Assembly: GCA_022824495.1 (NCBI GenBank)
Contig: JAJDZU010000012.1
Span: 248,001-312,000 of the forward strand
Direction: 5' to 3'
DNA from: Chloroflexota bacterium
GTDB lineage: Bacteria; Chloroflexota; UBA11872
Length of the DNA stretch: 64,000 bases
Shown here piece after piece: positions 16,922 to 23,871 of this stretch. The position numbers and the translations under genes were made by a program. How positions within the stretch are numbered: the first letter of the stretch is position 1; the number at the start of each line of letters is the position of its first letter. The notes below the pieces were generated by a model. The model was given only the letters and a program-made list of their open reading frames with translations, was not told the DNA's origin and did not search any database.

Positions 16922-18469
16922 TCAGAAATCCACAAACTGAAAACTTGCTCTCTTCAACTGAGCCAGGTACCGTTGCCCCTCACCGTTTAGGGTATTGGGA
17001 TCCCAAACTTGGTAGATCAACAGCCAATACCGATCCTTTTCTCGCCTTTCGAGGGTCCGTAGCGAATCCGCAAACCGTCGAACCCTCGGGCCAATCTTTG
17101 GAGCCCGAAACCACCGCGCGTATTCCAAGAGCAATACACTTGTCATACAATCGCCCATGTCTACAACATTGAGAAACTCAGTCTCGAGCGAGGGAAGTCT
17201 CATACGATAAATGAGTGAATAATAAAGGCCATGCGCGATAGCGTCGGGATAGATCTTCTGGATTCCCGCACGAATCAACCGGACAATGAAAGCATGAATG
17301 ATTGGCCTGATGCCTGTGAAACGATGCCGTTGAAACACATACTCATTCAATATGGGAGCTAGATACGGATAGAGCACGGCCAGATTCACGGCCTGCAGGA
17401 CAACAAAACGCTTCGCTGGATCAGTTAGATTGTTCGGAATCGTTTTGAAAGCATAATTCAATACGCTATAGGAGCCGCGCTCAGCGGAGAGGCCCAGTGC
17501 CAAGTCCAAGAAAGCGCGCACTGTCTTACGATCGACCAATTGGCCCGAATTCGAAAACGAAAAGCTCTGCAATTCTCGAATCCAATTCGTTTCGATTGTG
17601 CGAGGCATAGGCAAAATAGAAGTCTTGCGTTCGTTTAGTACCAGTTCGTATTCCCTCAATGACAGTCCTAATTGATGTATGAACTGCTCGGCTTCTTGGT
17701 GAGTTCGCGCGTAAAATGTATAGTCATCAATGTAACGAGAAAATCTCCTGTAGCCGCGCGACTGCATCATGGCATCAATCTTGGTCAATATAATCTCCGA
17801 TATAACGCTTGATGTGTCCGGTCCAATCAGAAGACCGTTAGTCTGTCCATCCCGAGTTCCCTGTGTCACACTGTCCAGAAGATTCCCCGGAAGTGTCAGA
17901 CTACGATTTTGCTTTGCCTTTGTCTTACCGTGAATCGCCCAGGGAATCGAGTGCGTGTATATGCTCGGATAACAGGCCGATATATCTGCTCTGACAACGT
18001 ATTGTGCTCCCGCCATCCTGCGAAGATCGCGTTCTTCGATAGCATCCCGATCCTTTCCCTTATAGTTCATGTGAAACACTCGGTTACCTTCCATCTTCCG
18101 CACAAAGGTGCGACTTGCTGGAACGGCAGGTTTTCGGCAGTGGCGTTTGATTTCTTGCCAATAGTGCTCAATCGCTAGACATTGCAACAGATGGCTCTCC
18201 GGATGAGGTGCCCCCAGTTGTCTGGGCACATTTACATCTCGGAGTGCCGCATACCGGATGAAATCGTGCTTAGTTTTGGCAAGCGCCCTGCGCAGTTTTC
18301 GGTCGTCTTCTTCGGCTAGGATGGATAGCATGTTTTGCGTGATATATCCTGAAAGACCTTCAGAGGTGAAACAATGCGGCATTCTATAGTTGAACAGCCC
18401 ATGGTCAGCTAGGCCTACGAATGCTGCGTTCGCCGTAAGCCCTTGGCCGGTTGTTTGCCTTCTTATCAT
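16922..18469 (-). CDS. Reverse transcriptase, defence-associated (DRT/Abi-like) type
   Basis: RNA-dependent DNA polymerase of 515 aa. Motif A is ADISACYPSIYTHSIPWAIH with the catalytic Asp162; GLLIGPDTSSVISEI is the motif B region; SRYIDDYTFYA at 244-254 is the catalytic YxDD motif. A C-terminal helical region of about 230 residues follows. There is no maturase or endonuclease domain as in group II introns, and no obvious msr/msd structure for a retron, so it best fits the unknown-group/Abi reverse transcriptases linked to phage defence. The DNA is much AT-richer than the flanking genes, a sign of transfer. A consensus TATAAT lies 8 bases before the ATG. It converges with the methylase gene. 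Confidence 0.85.
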   Translation of the reverse strand: MIRRQTTGQGLTANAAFVGLADHGLFNYRMPHCFTSEGLSGYITQNMLSILAEEDDRKLRRALAKTKHDFIRYAALRDVNVPRQLGAPHPESHLLQCLAIEHYWQEIKRHCRKPAVPASRTFVRKMEGNRVFHMNYKGKDRDAIEERDLRRMAGAQYVVRADISACYPSIYTHSIPWAIHGKTKAKQNRSLTLPGNLLDSVTQGTRDGQTNGLLIGPDTSSVISEIILTKIDAMMQSRGYRRFSRYIDDYTFYARTHQEAEQFIHQLGLSLREYELVLNERKTSILPMPRTIETNWIRELQSFSFSNSGQLVDRKTVRAFLDLALGLSAERGSYSVLNYAFKTIPNNLTDPAKRFVVLQAVNLAVLYPYLAPILNEYVFQRHRFTGIRPIIHAFIVRLIRAGIQKIYPDAIAHGLYYSLIYRMRLPSLETEFLNVVDMGDCMTSVLLLEYARWFRAPKIGPRVRRFADSLRTLERREKDRYWLLIYQVWDPNTLNGEGQRYLAQLKRASFQFVDF

Positions 18470-18476
18470 CGATCCG

Positions 18477-18482
18477 ATTATA
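18477..18482 (-). promoter_or_regulatory. -10 box of the reverse transcriptase gene
   Basis: Perfect TATAAT on the minus strand, ending 7 bases before the ATG at 18469. If used, transcription would begin at or very near the start codon, giving a leaderless or nearly leaderless mRNA. No convincing -35 is seen at the proper distance. Confidence 0.35.
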
Positions 18483-18532
18483 CGTAGATCTTGCGGATGC
18501 GGCGCAGAGAGTCTTGAGCAGCCGGACGGCTG

Positions 18533-18661
18533 CTATAGGTCTTCCGGCTCGGCAGTGAGATCAGTGACGTGGCACAGCGAGCGTGAGCGCACGTCGACAT
18601 GGTATTGCTCGGGTCGTTTGCGGAAGATGCGCAGGAAGTCGTCAGCCGTTAGGCCAAAGTG
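18533..18661 (-). pseudogene. C-terminal remnant sharing a module with two NYN remnants
   Basis: An open stretch on the minus strand reads ...DDFLRIFRKRPEQYHVDV and ends SLCHVTDLTAEPEDL before a TAG. The SLCHVxDLxAEP element recurs at the end of the NYN remnant at 21839-21949, and a shifted trace (HAADVTAESIRDLT) lies by the one at 20075-20251. No start codon or N-terminal domain is present here. I read it as the 3' end of a lost gene of the same family; the family itself I cannot name with certainty. Confidence 0.3.
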
Positions 18662-18764
18662 CCGCCGCGCGTCAACGGTTGTTGCCACAGGCTTCCCGCC
18701 TTCCCTCCGTGCCCCCTTTCCCCTGCCGCGCCTAATGGGTTTGTCCGTAGCCTGCTGAAGGAGC

Positions 18765-18866
18765 TAGGACGAAGCCGACTCCGGCCACCACCGCACCAAA
18801 GACCTTGTCCCTGCCTGCATGAATGCCCCCGCAGCCGGCGACACTGAAACCCCATTGGCGGTGTAG
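18765..18866 (+). pseudogene. 3' tail of a lost restriction-methylase gene, remnant 1
   Basis: Translates as SGHHRTKDLVPACMNAPAAG and ends in TAG at 18864-18866, matching the last residues of the intact enzyme at 11912-16567 (GHYRTKALTLAYMNALAAGD). Nothing of the rest of the enzyme remains upstream. An MNT gene starts 5 bases after the stop. Equivalent tails occur at 20464 and 22832. Confidence 0.55.
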
Positions 18867-18871
18867 ACCCG

Positions 18872-19216
18872 ATGCCCGTCGTCGAAGCCCCCCTCAACCG
18901 CGAAACCATCAAAGCCATCACCCAGCTCATCGTCGAGCGCTTCCAACCCGAGCAATTCATCCTCTTCGGCAGCGTCGCCCGCGGCGAAGAGGACGAACAC
19001 AGCGATCTGGACCTCATGGTCGTCCTGTGCCCCGGCGAGGAACCACCCCGCCGCGGCAACCCCATCCGCCGCGCCATCGCCGACCACTTCGTCCTCTCCG
19101 TCGACCTCCTGATCCGCTCCTACGAGACATTCACCACCTACCGCCCCAACCCCAACTCCATGCTCAGCCGCATGCTCGAAGACTCAGAGATCCTCTACGA
19201 CCGACGCGCGACCTGA
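18872..19216 (+). CDS. MNT-type nucleotidyltransferase, copy 2 (HEPN partner missing)
   Basis: Solitary 114-aa minimal nucleotidyltransferase. It begins MPVVEAPLNRETIKAIT and carries LFGSVARGEEDEHSDLDLMV, with Gly-Ser at 33-34 and catalytic Asp45 and Asp47, so the active site is intact. It is very similar to the copies at 11151 and 20553 and keeps the C-terminal NPNSMLSRMLEDSEILYDR. In copy 1 the HEPN gene starts inside this end; here no HEPN frame follows, only the tail of the DUF3800 gene on the other strand. It is therefore either an orphan antitoxin, possibly acting in trans on the HEPN at 11518, or a relic. Confidence 0.72.
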   Translation: MPVVEAPLNRETIKAITQLIVERFQPEQFILFGSVARGEEDEHSDLDLMVVLCPGEEPPRRGNPIRRAIADHFVLSVDLLIRSYETFTTYRPNPNSMLSRMLEDSEILYDRRAT

Positions 19217-19237
19217 GCCATTACGAGCACTTGCCGT

Positions 19238-19988
19238 CTAGTCGGGGGCGGCGATACGTCGTGTGAGGCAGCCGGGACACGGGCACGTCTGGTGATCTTG
19301 TGAGACATGCCACAGGCCATGTACAACGTCATCCGCCGCATCGAAGCGAGCAGCAATTCGATCAAAGTGGCGTGCGTGGCCAGTGGCATACCGCGCATGC
19401 ACGGCGTTTGCGCACAGATCGGCTAGTTGCAACATCCGGGAGTTAGCAGCCGAGGTGAACAACGGCACTTCCGAGAGATTCCATACTTCGCCCCAGCGGG
19501 TGCCTTGTTGTTGAATCCGTAGCGCAAGCGCCTCTATCCGCCGGCGAAACTGTGATTCGGCGACGATAATTAATTATTCCCCGCTGCGGGTCGGATTGCA
19601 GCCGATACAGACGCCTGAGATACCCATCAAACCGCCTCGCAATGCTCTCGAGCGCATAGAGGTATTCGTTTTCGCCTGTCGACAGCCACTCGCGTTCAAC
19701 AGCCACTCCGAACAGAACAGCGTGGCTGTTCCGTATGACTTCGTACGCCTCGTCGAGCAAAGACCATCGCCGAGCCTGCCTCAGTTGGTCCCACGGTGGC
19801 TTGGCGCCAGAACGGATTTGGGTAGCACGCAACGGCTCGGACTGCACGTCTTCGGGAAGGTAGTCGGACAGGAGCTGATCAACAGTAGTTGAGAGTGGAT
19901 GGGTCTGCGTCTCATAGACCGCGAGTCCCGCAAGCACGAAGTAGGGACTCTGGTGGAGGCCCGACTCGTCAAGGTAGAGCAAATGCAC
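19238..19988 (-). pseudogene. DUF3800 family protein, frameshifted
   Basis: The 5' part (from ATG 19988) encodes MHLLYLDESGLHQSPYFVLA, the YLDESG hallmark of DUF3800, a family often found in defence islands and thought to have an RNase H-like fold. The frame is lost near 19570; the C-terminal half continues in another frame as IIVAESQFRRRIEALAL through LQLADLCANAVHARY, the conserved end of the family, to a stop at 19238. At the break the minus strand has AATT repeated in tandem (AATTAATT); removing one 4-base unit restores a continuous protein. It is probably inactive unless the shift is a sequencing error or programmed. Confidence 0.75.
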
Positions 19989-20017
19989 CGGGATTCACCT
20001 GCGCCCTCAACAAAAGA

Positions 20018-20354
20018 ACGTGGCCAGGGGGACGAGTCCCGCGGGTCTTCTAGACGTGACCCTCCTGGCCAGCCTCAAGCATACGCGAGTTGCCTCGGGC
20101 TGTCGAGACTTACGTGAGGTCCCGAATAGACTCGGCAGTCACATCGGCAGCGTGGCACGGCGAGCGAAACTGCGCGTCGCCGCGCTAACGCCGCCCGCGC
20201 ACCGTTGTACACGTTCTGCCCGTCGACGAATACTGTAACTCGGTCGGGCATGTCGCAAGATCAACAAAACCCCGCCAGTTCACCGCCTGACGGCGATGGA
20301 CGGCGGGGAGTATTACCCAAGAGCATCGTCGCACCCTCAGCTGATGTCAACACT
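20018..20354. repeat. Segmental duplication, copy 1
   Basis: Matches 21762-22050 over most of its length. It contains a GGCCAGG...CCTGGCCA inverted repeat that reads as a terminator-like hairpin on the minus strand (followed by CGTTCTTTTG), an NYN remnant, and a CCCCGCC...GGCGGGG inverted repeat near 20271-20310. This copy carries about 48 extra bases in the middle. Confidence 0.65.
20075..20251 (-). pseudogene. NYN-domain protein remnant 1
   Basis: Starts MPDRVTVFVDGQNVYNGARA, the first strand and metal-binding Asp of an NYN (PIN-like) RNase, then loses homology within 20 residues and stops at 20075 after 58 codons. A trace of the downstream module (HAADVTAESIRDLT) is in another frame. An internal deletion appears to have joined the N-terminus to the 3' end. 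Confidence 0.45.
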
Positions 20355-20463
20355 ATCAAGGTCAGCCTTTCCCGCTGACCGCATCACCTGTGTGTCGGCT
20401 GGCAGCGAGTGAATATCGGCCTTGGTCGCGAATGTCGGCAGCATGGCCTTGCTCGCTCTCAAT

Positions 20464-20547
20464 CGAGGCTACCGCGCCAAAGCCCTTCGCCTTGCCGACA
20501 TGAACGCCCCGGCAGCCGGCGCCACCGAATCCCCACTGGCGGTCTAG
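20464..20547 (+). pseudogene. 3' tail of a lost restriction-methylase gene, remnant 2
   Basis: Reads RGYRAKALRLADMNAPAAGA and ends TAG at 20545-20547, matching the C-terminus of the intact enzyme ending at 16567. An MNT gene starts 5 bases later. The upstream boundary with unrelated sequence is close to 20459. Confidence 0.55.
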
Positions 20548-20552
20548 AACCA

Positions 20553-20927
20553 ATGCCCGTCGTCGAAGCCCCCCTCAACCGCGAAACCATCCAGACCATC
20601 ACCCAACTCATCGTCGACCGCTTCCACCCGGAGCAGGTGATCCTCTTCGGCAGCGTCGCCCGCGGCGAAGAGGACGAACACAGCGACCTGGACCTCATGG
20701 TCGTCCTGCGCCCCGGCGAGAAACCACCCCGCCGCGGCAACCCCATCCGCCGCGCCATCGCCGAACGCCTTCTGCTGCCCGTGGACCTGCTGATCCGCTC
20801 CTACGAGACCTTCACCGCCTGCCGCCCCGACCCCAACTCCATGCTCAGCCGCATGCTCGAAGACTCCGAAATCCTCTATGACCGCCGAGCGGCAATGAGT
20901 CCACCGCGGGCTAGCGCTCTGGCTTGA
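20553..20927 (+). CDS. MNT-type nucleotidyltransferase, copy 3 (HEPN partner missing)
   Basis: 124-aa minimal nucleotidyltransferase beginning MPVVEAPLNRETIQTITQ, with LFGSVARGEEDEHSDLDLMV and intact catalytic Asp residues. Closest to copy 2; both carry the PGEKPPRRGNP-type insert that copy 1 lacks. The last 13 residues (MSPPRASALA end) replace the normal terminus. At the place where HEPN starts in copy 1, an ATG here opens only six codons (MTAERQ), so the partner is gone. A terminator hairpin follows at 20987. Probably an orphan antitoxin-like enzyme. Confidence 0.72.
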   Translation: MPVVEAPLNRETIQTITQLIVDRFHPEQVILFGSVARGEEDEHSDLDLMVVLRPGEKPPRRGNPIRRAIAERLLLPVDLLIRSYETFTACRPDPNSMLSRMLEDSEILYDRRAAMSPPRASALA

Positions 20928-20986
20928 CAAACCGCACCTCCTTGGCAACTATTGCTTCACTGCCCCGACCGAATCGCCGGTCGGCA

Positions 20987-21014
20987 GCGAAGCCCCCGTG
21001 CACGGGGGCTTCGC
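20987..21014. terminator. Strong hairpin, rho-independent terminator
   Basis: Perfect stem GCGAAGCCCCC / GGGGGCTTCGC around a short GTGCAC-type centre, followed on the plus strand by ATATTTT. It would end transcription of the MNT gene and insulate the NYN gene that starts at 21084. Confidence 0.6.
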
Positions 21015-21083
21015 ATATTTTGGGCACGACGGGCAGTCTGCCCACCTGAGGGTTTCACGGGCGGTCTCGTGTAGGAGGCGCTC

Positions 21084-21722
21084 GTGGCAACGGTCAGCGT
21101 CTATGTTGACGGCTTCAACCTGTACTACGGTGCCTTGCGCAACAGCCCATACCGCTGGCTGGACTTGAGGGAACTGAGCCGAGGCCTGCTGAAGCCCGAC
21201 GATGAGATCGGGCGAATTTGCTACTTTACCGCGCTTGTGGATGGCCTTGGTTCCTCCGCACTCCTCCAACGCCAAAAGACCTATATCCGGGCACTTCGTT
21301 CGATTCCAGGTCTGACCGTGCATTACGGATCGTTCGTAACTCATGGCGCAACGATGCCCCTCGCCGATGGAACCGGACTGGTCGACGTGCTGAGGACCGA
21401 TGAGAAGGGGTCGGATGTCAACCTTGCATCGCACCTGCTGCTGGACGCGGGCGCGGGCGACTTTGACAAAGCACTGGTCGTCTCGAACGACAGCGACCTC
21501 GCGTTTCCAGTGCAGGCCGTTAGGAATCGCTTCGGTCTCACCATCGGCGTTTCATGCCCTGTGGCCCGACCGGGTCGGCGGCCAGCCCGTCTGCTGGTGC
21601 ACGCCGCTAGCTTCACGGCCCACCTGACCCGCAAGGGCCGCAGGCTGCTCCGCGACAGCCAGTTCCCCGATCCCGTCATTGACCCCAACGGCCGCCCTAT
21701 CCACAAACCAACCACCTGGTAA
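21084..21722 (+). CDS. NYN domain protein (PIN-like RNase fold)
   Basis: Predicted metal-dependent RNase-like protein of 212 aa. It starts at GTG 21084, preceded by AGGAGG at good spacing, and reads MATVSVYVDGFNLYYGAL, with the first acidic residue (Asp9) and Asn of the NYN active site. KGSDVNLASHLLLDA and VVSNDSDLAFPVQAV supply the other conserved acidic positions. A basic C-terminal tail follows (RKGRRLLRD). Family members act on RNA and are frequent in toxin and defence loci. It has its own terminator-bounded unit. Decayed relatives lie on both sides at 20075 and 21839, but they belong to a different NYN subgroup (VDGQN instead of VDGFN). Confidence 0.77.
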   Translation: MATVSVYVDGFNLYYGALRNSPYRWLDLRELSRGLLKPDDEIGRICYFTALVDGLGSSALLQRQKTYIRALRSIPGLTVHYGSFVTHGATMPLADGTGLVDVLRTDEKGSDVNLASHLLLDAGAGDFDKALVVSNDSDLAFPVQAVRNRFGLTIGVSCPVARPGRRPARLLVHAASFTAHLTRKGRRLLRDSQFPDPVIDPNGRPIHKPTTW

Positions 21723-21761
21723 ACCCGCTGCCAGGTACCCCAGCCTGCCCGCAATAAATAA

Positions 21762-22050
21762 CGTGGCCAGGGAGGACGAATCCTCCGAGTCTGCTAGCTG
21801 TAACCCTCCTGGCCAACCTCAAACATACGCGAGTCGCTTCAGGCTTTCGTGTGGTCCCGGAGGGGCTCGGCAATCAGGTCGGCGACATGGCACAGCGACC
21901 AGTTGCACGCATTCTGCCCGTCGACGAATACCGTGACTCGGTCGGGCATAGCTCAAGATCAACAAAACCCCGCCAGTTCACCGCCTGACGGCGATGGACG
22001 GCGGGGAGTATTGCCAGAGAGTGTCAACGCGCCTTCAGCTAATGTCAACT
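21762..22050. repeat. Segmental duplication, copy 2
   Basis: Second copy of the block at 20018-20354: ACGTGGCCAGGG start, CCTGGCCA inverted repeat, NYN remnant, CCCCGCC/GGCGGGG pair and a final CAGCTAATGTCAAC. The rest of the 21723-22205 gap shows no gene that I can support. Confidence 0.65.
21839..21949 (-). pseudogene. NYN-domain protein remnant 2
   Basis: A 36-codon frame, MPDRVTVFVDGQNACNW then SLCHVADLIAEPLRD, joins the NYN N-terminus directly to the C-terminal module also seen at 18533. The bulk of the domain has been deleted in frame. It is preceded on its strand by the CCCCGCC/GGCGGGG inverted repeat. Confidence 0.45.
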
Positions 22051-22205
22051 TCCCGCGCCTCAGGTGGCTCTTTCGAGCACAGTTTTCGTACCGGGTGGAT
22101 CAGTCTCCCCGCAGCTTGGGACCCACGCTTCCTCGCGCTGATACCTCTGTACTCGCCGCCCGCCCCTTACGCACTCGCTCGAGTCGCGTTCTACGTGTGG
22201 CTTGA

Positions 22206-22469
22206 TCAACCCCCGACCCCAGGTCCTAAAACCTGGTTCACCGCAATCGCCACCCCCGCCGCCGCCGCCGCCCCAGCCACCACCAGCCCGGCAACCCACT
22301 TGATCAGCCGCGCCTCCCGCGCGTGCAGGTCGGCCTTCAACTCGCCAAACTCAGCCTTCAACTCGGCTCGCAGCGAGTGAACGTCCGCTTTCGTCGCAAA
22401 CGTCGGTAGCGCGGCCTCAATCGCCGTCAATCGTCGCTCGATGTCAAGCGCGGACAAGTCGGCCGTCAT
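22206..22469 (-). CDS. Small coiled-coil protein with C-terminal membrane anchor
   Basis: 87 aa. Residues about 5-55 form a predicted coiled coil (RRLTAIEAALPTFATKADVH, then LRAELKAEFGELKADLHARE), followed by a membrane helix (WVAGLVVAGAAAAAGVAIAV). The FATKADV pattern matches a broad group of short bacterial coiled-coil/membrane proteins (DUF1640-like in layout). The gene at 38696 has the same design (LATKADLKDLELRL). It is opposite in orientation to the coiled-coil family at 23310-25360, whose anchor is N-terminal. Function unknown. Confidence 0.6.
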   Translation of the reverse strand: MTADLSALDIERRLTAIEAALPTFATKADVHSLRAELKAEFGELKADLHAREARLIKWVAGLVVAGAAAAAGVAIAVNQVLGPGVGG

Positions 22470-22534
22470 CGGATACCCCGCAAGAGACCGTTGAGAAACG
22501 CGCTTCGACCTTGAATGCGTGGCGGTTCTTCACC

Positions 22535-22632
22535 CTCTCCGAGGGGAGAGGCAGATTCGGGCGTCTTCGGCCGAAATCGGTGAGGGGTCTTCCGCGCACC
22601 CAACCCCGGGTAATGCAAATGCCTGCGAAAGC
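22535..22632. repeat. Dispersed repeat B, copy with MITE-like end
   Basis: CCCTCTCCGAGGGGAGAGG, then the GGTGAGGGGTCTTCCGCGC segment. The distal end GGTAATGCAAATGCCTGC resembles the terminal inverted repeat of the element at 57367-57495. Surrounding 22470-22830 shows no supported gene. Confidence 0.55.
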
Positions 22633-22831
22633 CGCGGCCTGTTCGGCTCCAGACCTGTTCTCGCACCTGGGCGCCCCTTCGCTGTATCGGCTCACCAGCC
22701 GACCCGATCTCAACCATCCCCGTTGCACCCACCGGGGCCGCCCCTTTGATGCTTCCCCATTGTAGCCATCGTCTCCCGTTCCCAGAGTCCGCTGAGAACC
22801 TGTGCTGAGCCTGCCGAAGGGCTGCCTTCGG

Positions 22832-22913
22832 CCGCTACCGCGCCAAAGCCCTTATCCTTGCCTGCATGAACGCCCCGGCAGCCGGCGACACCGAATCCCC
22901 AGCGGCGGTCTAG
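22832..22913 (+). pseudogene. 3' tail of a lost restriction-methylase gene, remnant 3
   Basis: Reads RYRAKALILACMNAPAAGD and ends TAG at 22911-22913. It matches the C-terminus of the intact enzyme at 11912-16567 and the tails at 18765 and 20464. The truncated MNT frame starts 5 bases later. Confidence 0.55.
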
Positions 22914-22918
22914 AACCC

Positions 22919-23086
22919 ATGCGCGTCGTCAAAGACCCACTCAACCGAGAAACCATCCGGGCCATCATCCAACTCATCGTCGAGCGCTTCCAACCCGAGC
23001 AAATCATCCTCTTCGGCAGCTGCGCCCGCGCCGACCTGTCCGAAGTCAAGACCGACCTCCCCAACCGCCGCAACCACACCGCCTGA
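22919..23086 (+). pseudogene. Truncated MNT fused to a coiled-coil gene tail
   Basis: The first 37 codons (MRVVKDPLNRETIRAIIQ to LFGSCAR) are an MNT N-terminus. The sequence then switches to ADLSEVKTDLPNRRNHTA, which matches the end of the coiled-coil protein at 23310-23732 (ADLSEVKTD...PNRHTDAA); the similarity continues past the stop into downstream DNA. The Asp-x-Asp catalytic pair is missing, so it cannot be an active nucleotidyltransferase. It looks like a recombination junction between the two gene families. Confidence 0.6.
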
Positions 23087-23249
23087 CCTACCCGGACACC
23101 AGCCGTCAGCGTTCGAGGCGCCGCCGATCGGCCATGCCGACGCCGTCCCCGCATCCCACCCGTCCCGACCACCCCCACTCACCGCTCCTCCTCTCTCTTT
23201 CCCCCTCCTTTCTTACTTCTCACTACTCTCACCTCGCTCCTTCCTCAAG

Positions 23250-23309
23250 TGCTACGGTGTCTGAAACAGGGGCGGTCTCAGTACACACGAACACTGCTAG
23301 GAGCCGCCC
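23250..23309 (+). promoter_or_regulatory. Shared promoter/leader of coiled-coil family, copy 1
   Basis: Extended -10 TGCTACGGT at 23250-23258, a conserved GGGCGGTCTCA stretch, then AGGAG seven bases before the GTG start. Nearly the same leader precedes the next family member (23811-23871), and degenerate forms precede 24617 and 25088. Confidence 0.5.
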
Positions 23310-23732
23310 GTGACCCCCGACATCATTGCCACCGTTGCCGTCGGCGTGACCCTTGCCGGCCTCATGGTCGCCATCTGGCGCGACGCTCGTACCCACACCA
23401 GTCAAGGTCTCGCCCAGGTGCGGGCGGAGATACGCGATGTCCGAACGGAGGTTCACGACGTCCGAGCGGAAGTTCGCGACCTGCGCACTGAAGTCCGCGA
23501 CGGCTTTGCCCAAATTCGAGCCGAAGACCAGGTCCACCGCCAGGAAAACCGAGCCGACAACCAGAACCTCCGGGAGGAAATCCGTGCCGACCTGTCCGAA
23601 GTCAAGACCGACGTTTCGGGCCTCCGCACCGACGTACAGTCGCTCAACGAGCGCCAGTCACGAACCGAAGGCGTCATCCAGGGCCTCTTCACCAGCCCCA
23701 CCGACCCCAACCGCCACACCGACGCCGCCTGA
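23310..23732 (+). CDS. Membrane-anchored coiled-coil protein, family member 1
   Basis: 140 aa from GTG 23310. The N-terminus (MTPDIIATVAVGVTLAGLMV) is a single membrane helix, ended by AIWRDART. A long charged coiled coil follows (VRAEIRDVRTEVHDVRAEV, residues about 38-120) and the tail EGVIQGLFTSPTDPNRHTDAA is shared by the whole family. Family members lie at 23872, 24617 (broken) and 25088. The layout suggests a membrane-tethered rod on the cytoplasmic or outer face; no enzyme motif is visible. Function unknown. Confidence 0.65.
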   Translation: MTPDIIATVAVGVTLAGLMVAIWRDARTHTSQGLAQVRAEIRDVRTEVHDVRAEVRDLRTEVRDGFAQIRAEDQVHRQENRADNQNLREEIRADLSEVKTDVSGLRTDVQSLNERQSRTEGVIQGLFTSPTDPNRHTDAA

Positions 23733-23810
23733 CCAACCCGGGCGCCAGCCGCGAGCGTCCGAGCCGCCGATGATCGACCATGCAGAGGCCATCCTTGGTC
23801 CCTCGCCCCG

Positions 23811-23871
23811 TGCTACCGTTTACGAAACAAGGGCGGTCTCAACACACACGAATCACTGCTAGGAGCCGCCC
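23811..23871 (+). promoter_or_regulatory. Shared promoter/leader of coiled-coil family, copy 2
   Basis: TGCTACCGT at 23811-23819, then GGGCGGTCTCAACACACACG and CTAGGAGCCGCCC up to the GTG. It is almost identical to the leader at 23250-23309, and the distance from the -10 to the start codon is conserved at about 51-52 bases. Confidence 0.5.

Noticed and set aside
16922..18800. Retron
   Set aside because: No inverted repeats or msr/msd-like region with the required branching guanosine was visible beside the reverse transcriptase gene, and the protein is longer than typical retron enzymes.
18819..18866. Conserved 15-residue leader peptide (MNAPAAGDTE...) in front of MNT genes
   Set aside because: At first it looks like a regulatory upstream ORF, but reading further upstream shows that it is the C-terminal tail of the methylase gene, so no leader-peptide function is needed.
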